A stretch of DNA of 6,883 bases, taken from contig JANMYQ010000194.1 in assembly GCA_031382215.1 (NCBI GenBank), forward strand, positions 1-6,883, given 5' to 3'. A program made the translations under genes and the position numbers. The stretch is from LGRD01 sp031382215. GTDB taxonomy: Bacteria; Pseudomonadota; Gammaproteobacteria; Burkholderiales; Burkholderiaceae_C. Positions 6,319-6,883 of the stretch are shown piece by piece (within the stretch, counting starts at the first letter, position 1; each line of letters begins with the position of its first letter). Under the pieces are notes generated by a model. The model ran no database searches. It saw nothing but the letters and a program-made list of their open reading frames with translations, and was not told where the DNA came from.

Positions 6319-6883
6319 TCAGATTCGCCCTTCTTCCACCGCGTGGCAGGCAATCTGCACGCCCTGCAGGCTCTTCAAGGCCGGCCGCTCCTGCTTGCAG
6401 CGCGCATTCGCATGCGGGCAGCGCGGGTGGAACGAACAACCGCTGGGCGGGCTGAGCGGGTTCGGGACCTCACCCTGCACCGGCGTGCGGGCGCGGCCGC
6501 TCATCTGGATGTCCGGAATGGCGTCGAGCAGCATGCGCGTGTACGGGTGCCGCGGCTTCGAGAACAGCGTGGCCTTGTCGGCCAGTTCGGCCAGGCGGCC
6601 GAGATACATCACGCCCACCTCGTCGCTCACATGGCGCACCACCGCGAGGTTGTGCGAGATGAACAGGTAGGTCAGCCCCTGCTTGCGCTGCAGGTCTTTC
6701 ATGATGTTGAGCACCTGGGCCTGCACCGAGACATCGAGCGCCGACGTGGGCTCGTCGCAGACCAGGAACTCAGGCTGCGTGGCCAGCGCGCGCGCGATCG
6801 AGATGCGCTGGCGCTGACCGCCCGAGAACTGGTGCGGAAACTTCTCCACATCGGCGGCGGCCAGCCCCACCGACTGCAACAGC
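6319..6883 (-). CDS. Oligopeptide/dipeptide ABC transporter ATP-binding protein (DppF/OppF type), C-terminal part
   Basis: The frame is open at the right edge, so only the last 187 residues are seen; homologues have about 320-340, and the Walker A region lies outside. Counting visible residues, the ABC signature FSGGQRQRI is at 19-27, Walker B LVCDEP at 40-45, the D-loop SALD at 47-50 and the switch His at 77 (SHN). The peptide-transporter C-terminal domain follows, with HPYTRMLLDAIP and four cysteines at 149, 155, 162 and 179 (GCSFHPRCPHANARC, then IACH). This domain separates peptide/nickel importers from other ABC ATPases. The protein would energise uptake of di- or oligopeptides at the cytoplasmic face of the inner membrane, paired with a DppD/OppD-type ATPase. 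An F-type subunit fits this sequence, but D-type or a different substrate cannot be ruled out. The gene converges with lysA across 61 bp. Confidence 0.9.
   Translation of the reverse strand, partial: LLQSVGLAAADVEKFPHQFSGGQRQRISIARALATQPEFLVCDEPTSALDVSVQAQVLNIMKDLQRKQGLTYLFISHNLAVVRHVSDEVGVMYLGRLAELADKATLFSKPRHPYTRMLLDAIPDIQMSGRARTPVQGEVPNPLSPPSGCSFHPRCPHANARCKQERPALKSLQGVQIACHAVEEGRI

Noticed and set aside
4773..6353. Open frame of about 526 codons on the minus strand across lptM-lysA
   Set aside because: It is antisense to lysA, whose catalytic motifs are intact, and its translation has Arg/His/Ala-rich shadow composition.
5906..6670. Plus-strand frame of about 254 codons spanning the lysA end and the ABC ATPase
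   Set aside because: It crosses two real genes in the wrong frame or strand and has low-complexity shadow sequence.

Overview
The window is GC-rich chromosomal DNA. Its gene content and order point to a betaproteobacterium, most likely of the order Burkholderiales (Rubrivivax/Leptothrix/Comamonadaceae-like). This placement comes from recalled synteny (pilMNO divergent from a class A penicillin-binding protein; cyaY divergent from lptM-lysA) and from protein similarity judged by eye, not from a search. All seven genes look like core housekeeping or envelope genes. I see no mobile element, CRISPR array, tRNA, rRNA, phage gene or defence system.

Layout. Bases 1-1732 (minus strand) hold the start of the type IV pilus alignment operon: pilM, then pilN with a 4-nt GTGA overlap, then the first four codons of pilO at the left edge. 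A 286-bp divergent intergenic region (1733-2018) follows. It contains an AT-rich patch with a possible pilM promoter, a 12-bp palindrome, a striking 34-bp near-perfect palindrome, and a perfect TATAAT -10 box for the plus-strand gene mrcA (PBP1A, 2019-4403). mrcA converges with cyaY (frataxin, minus strand, 4420-4767) across 16 bp. cyaY is divergent from a two-gene plus-strand unit: lptM, a very small lipoprotein (4843-4986), and lysA, diaminopimelate decarboxylase (4983-6257), which overlap by 4 nt (ATGA). After a 61-bp gap, the minus strand carries the C-terminal part of an oligopeptide/dipeptide ABC-transporter ATPase (6319 to the right edge).

How the genes relate. PilM is the cytoplasmic actin-like partner that binds the N-terminus of the inner-membrane protein PilN; PilN pairs with PilO to link the pilus motor to the outer-membrane secretin. 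PBP1A polymerises and cross-links peptidoglycan. LysA consumes meso-diaminopimelate, the peptidoglycan cross-linking residue, to make lysine. LptM assists assembly of the LPS translocon. Most of the window is therefore about the cell envelope. CyaY modulates iron-sulfur cluster assembly, and the transporter ATPase has a four-cysteine C-terminal domain of the kind reported to hold an Fe-S cluster.

No new biological system is evident. The most unusual feature is the long GC-rich palindrome between pilM and mrcA.
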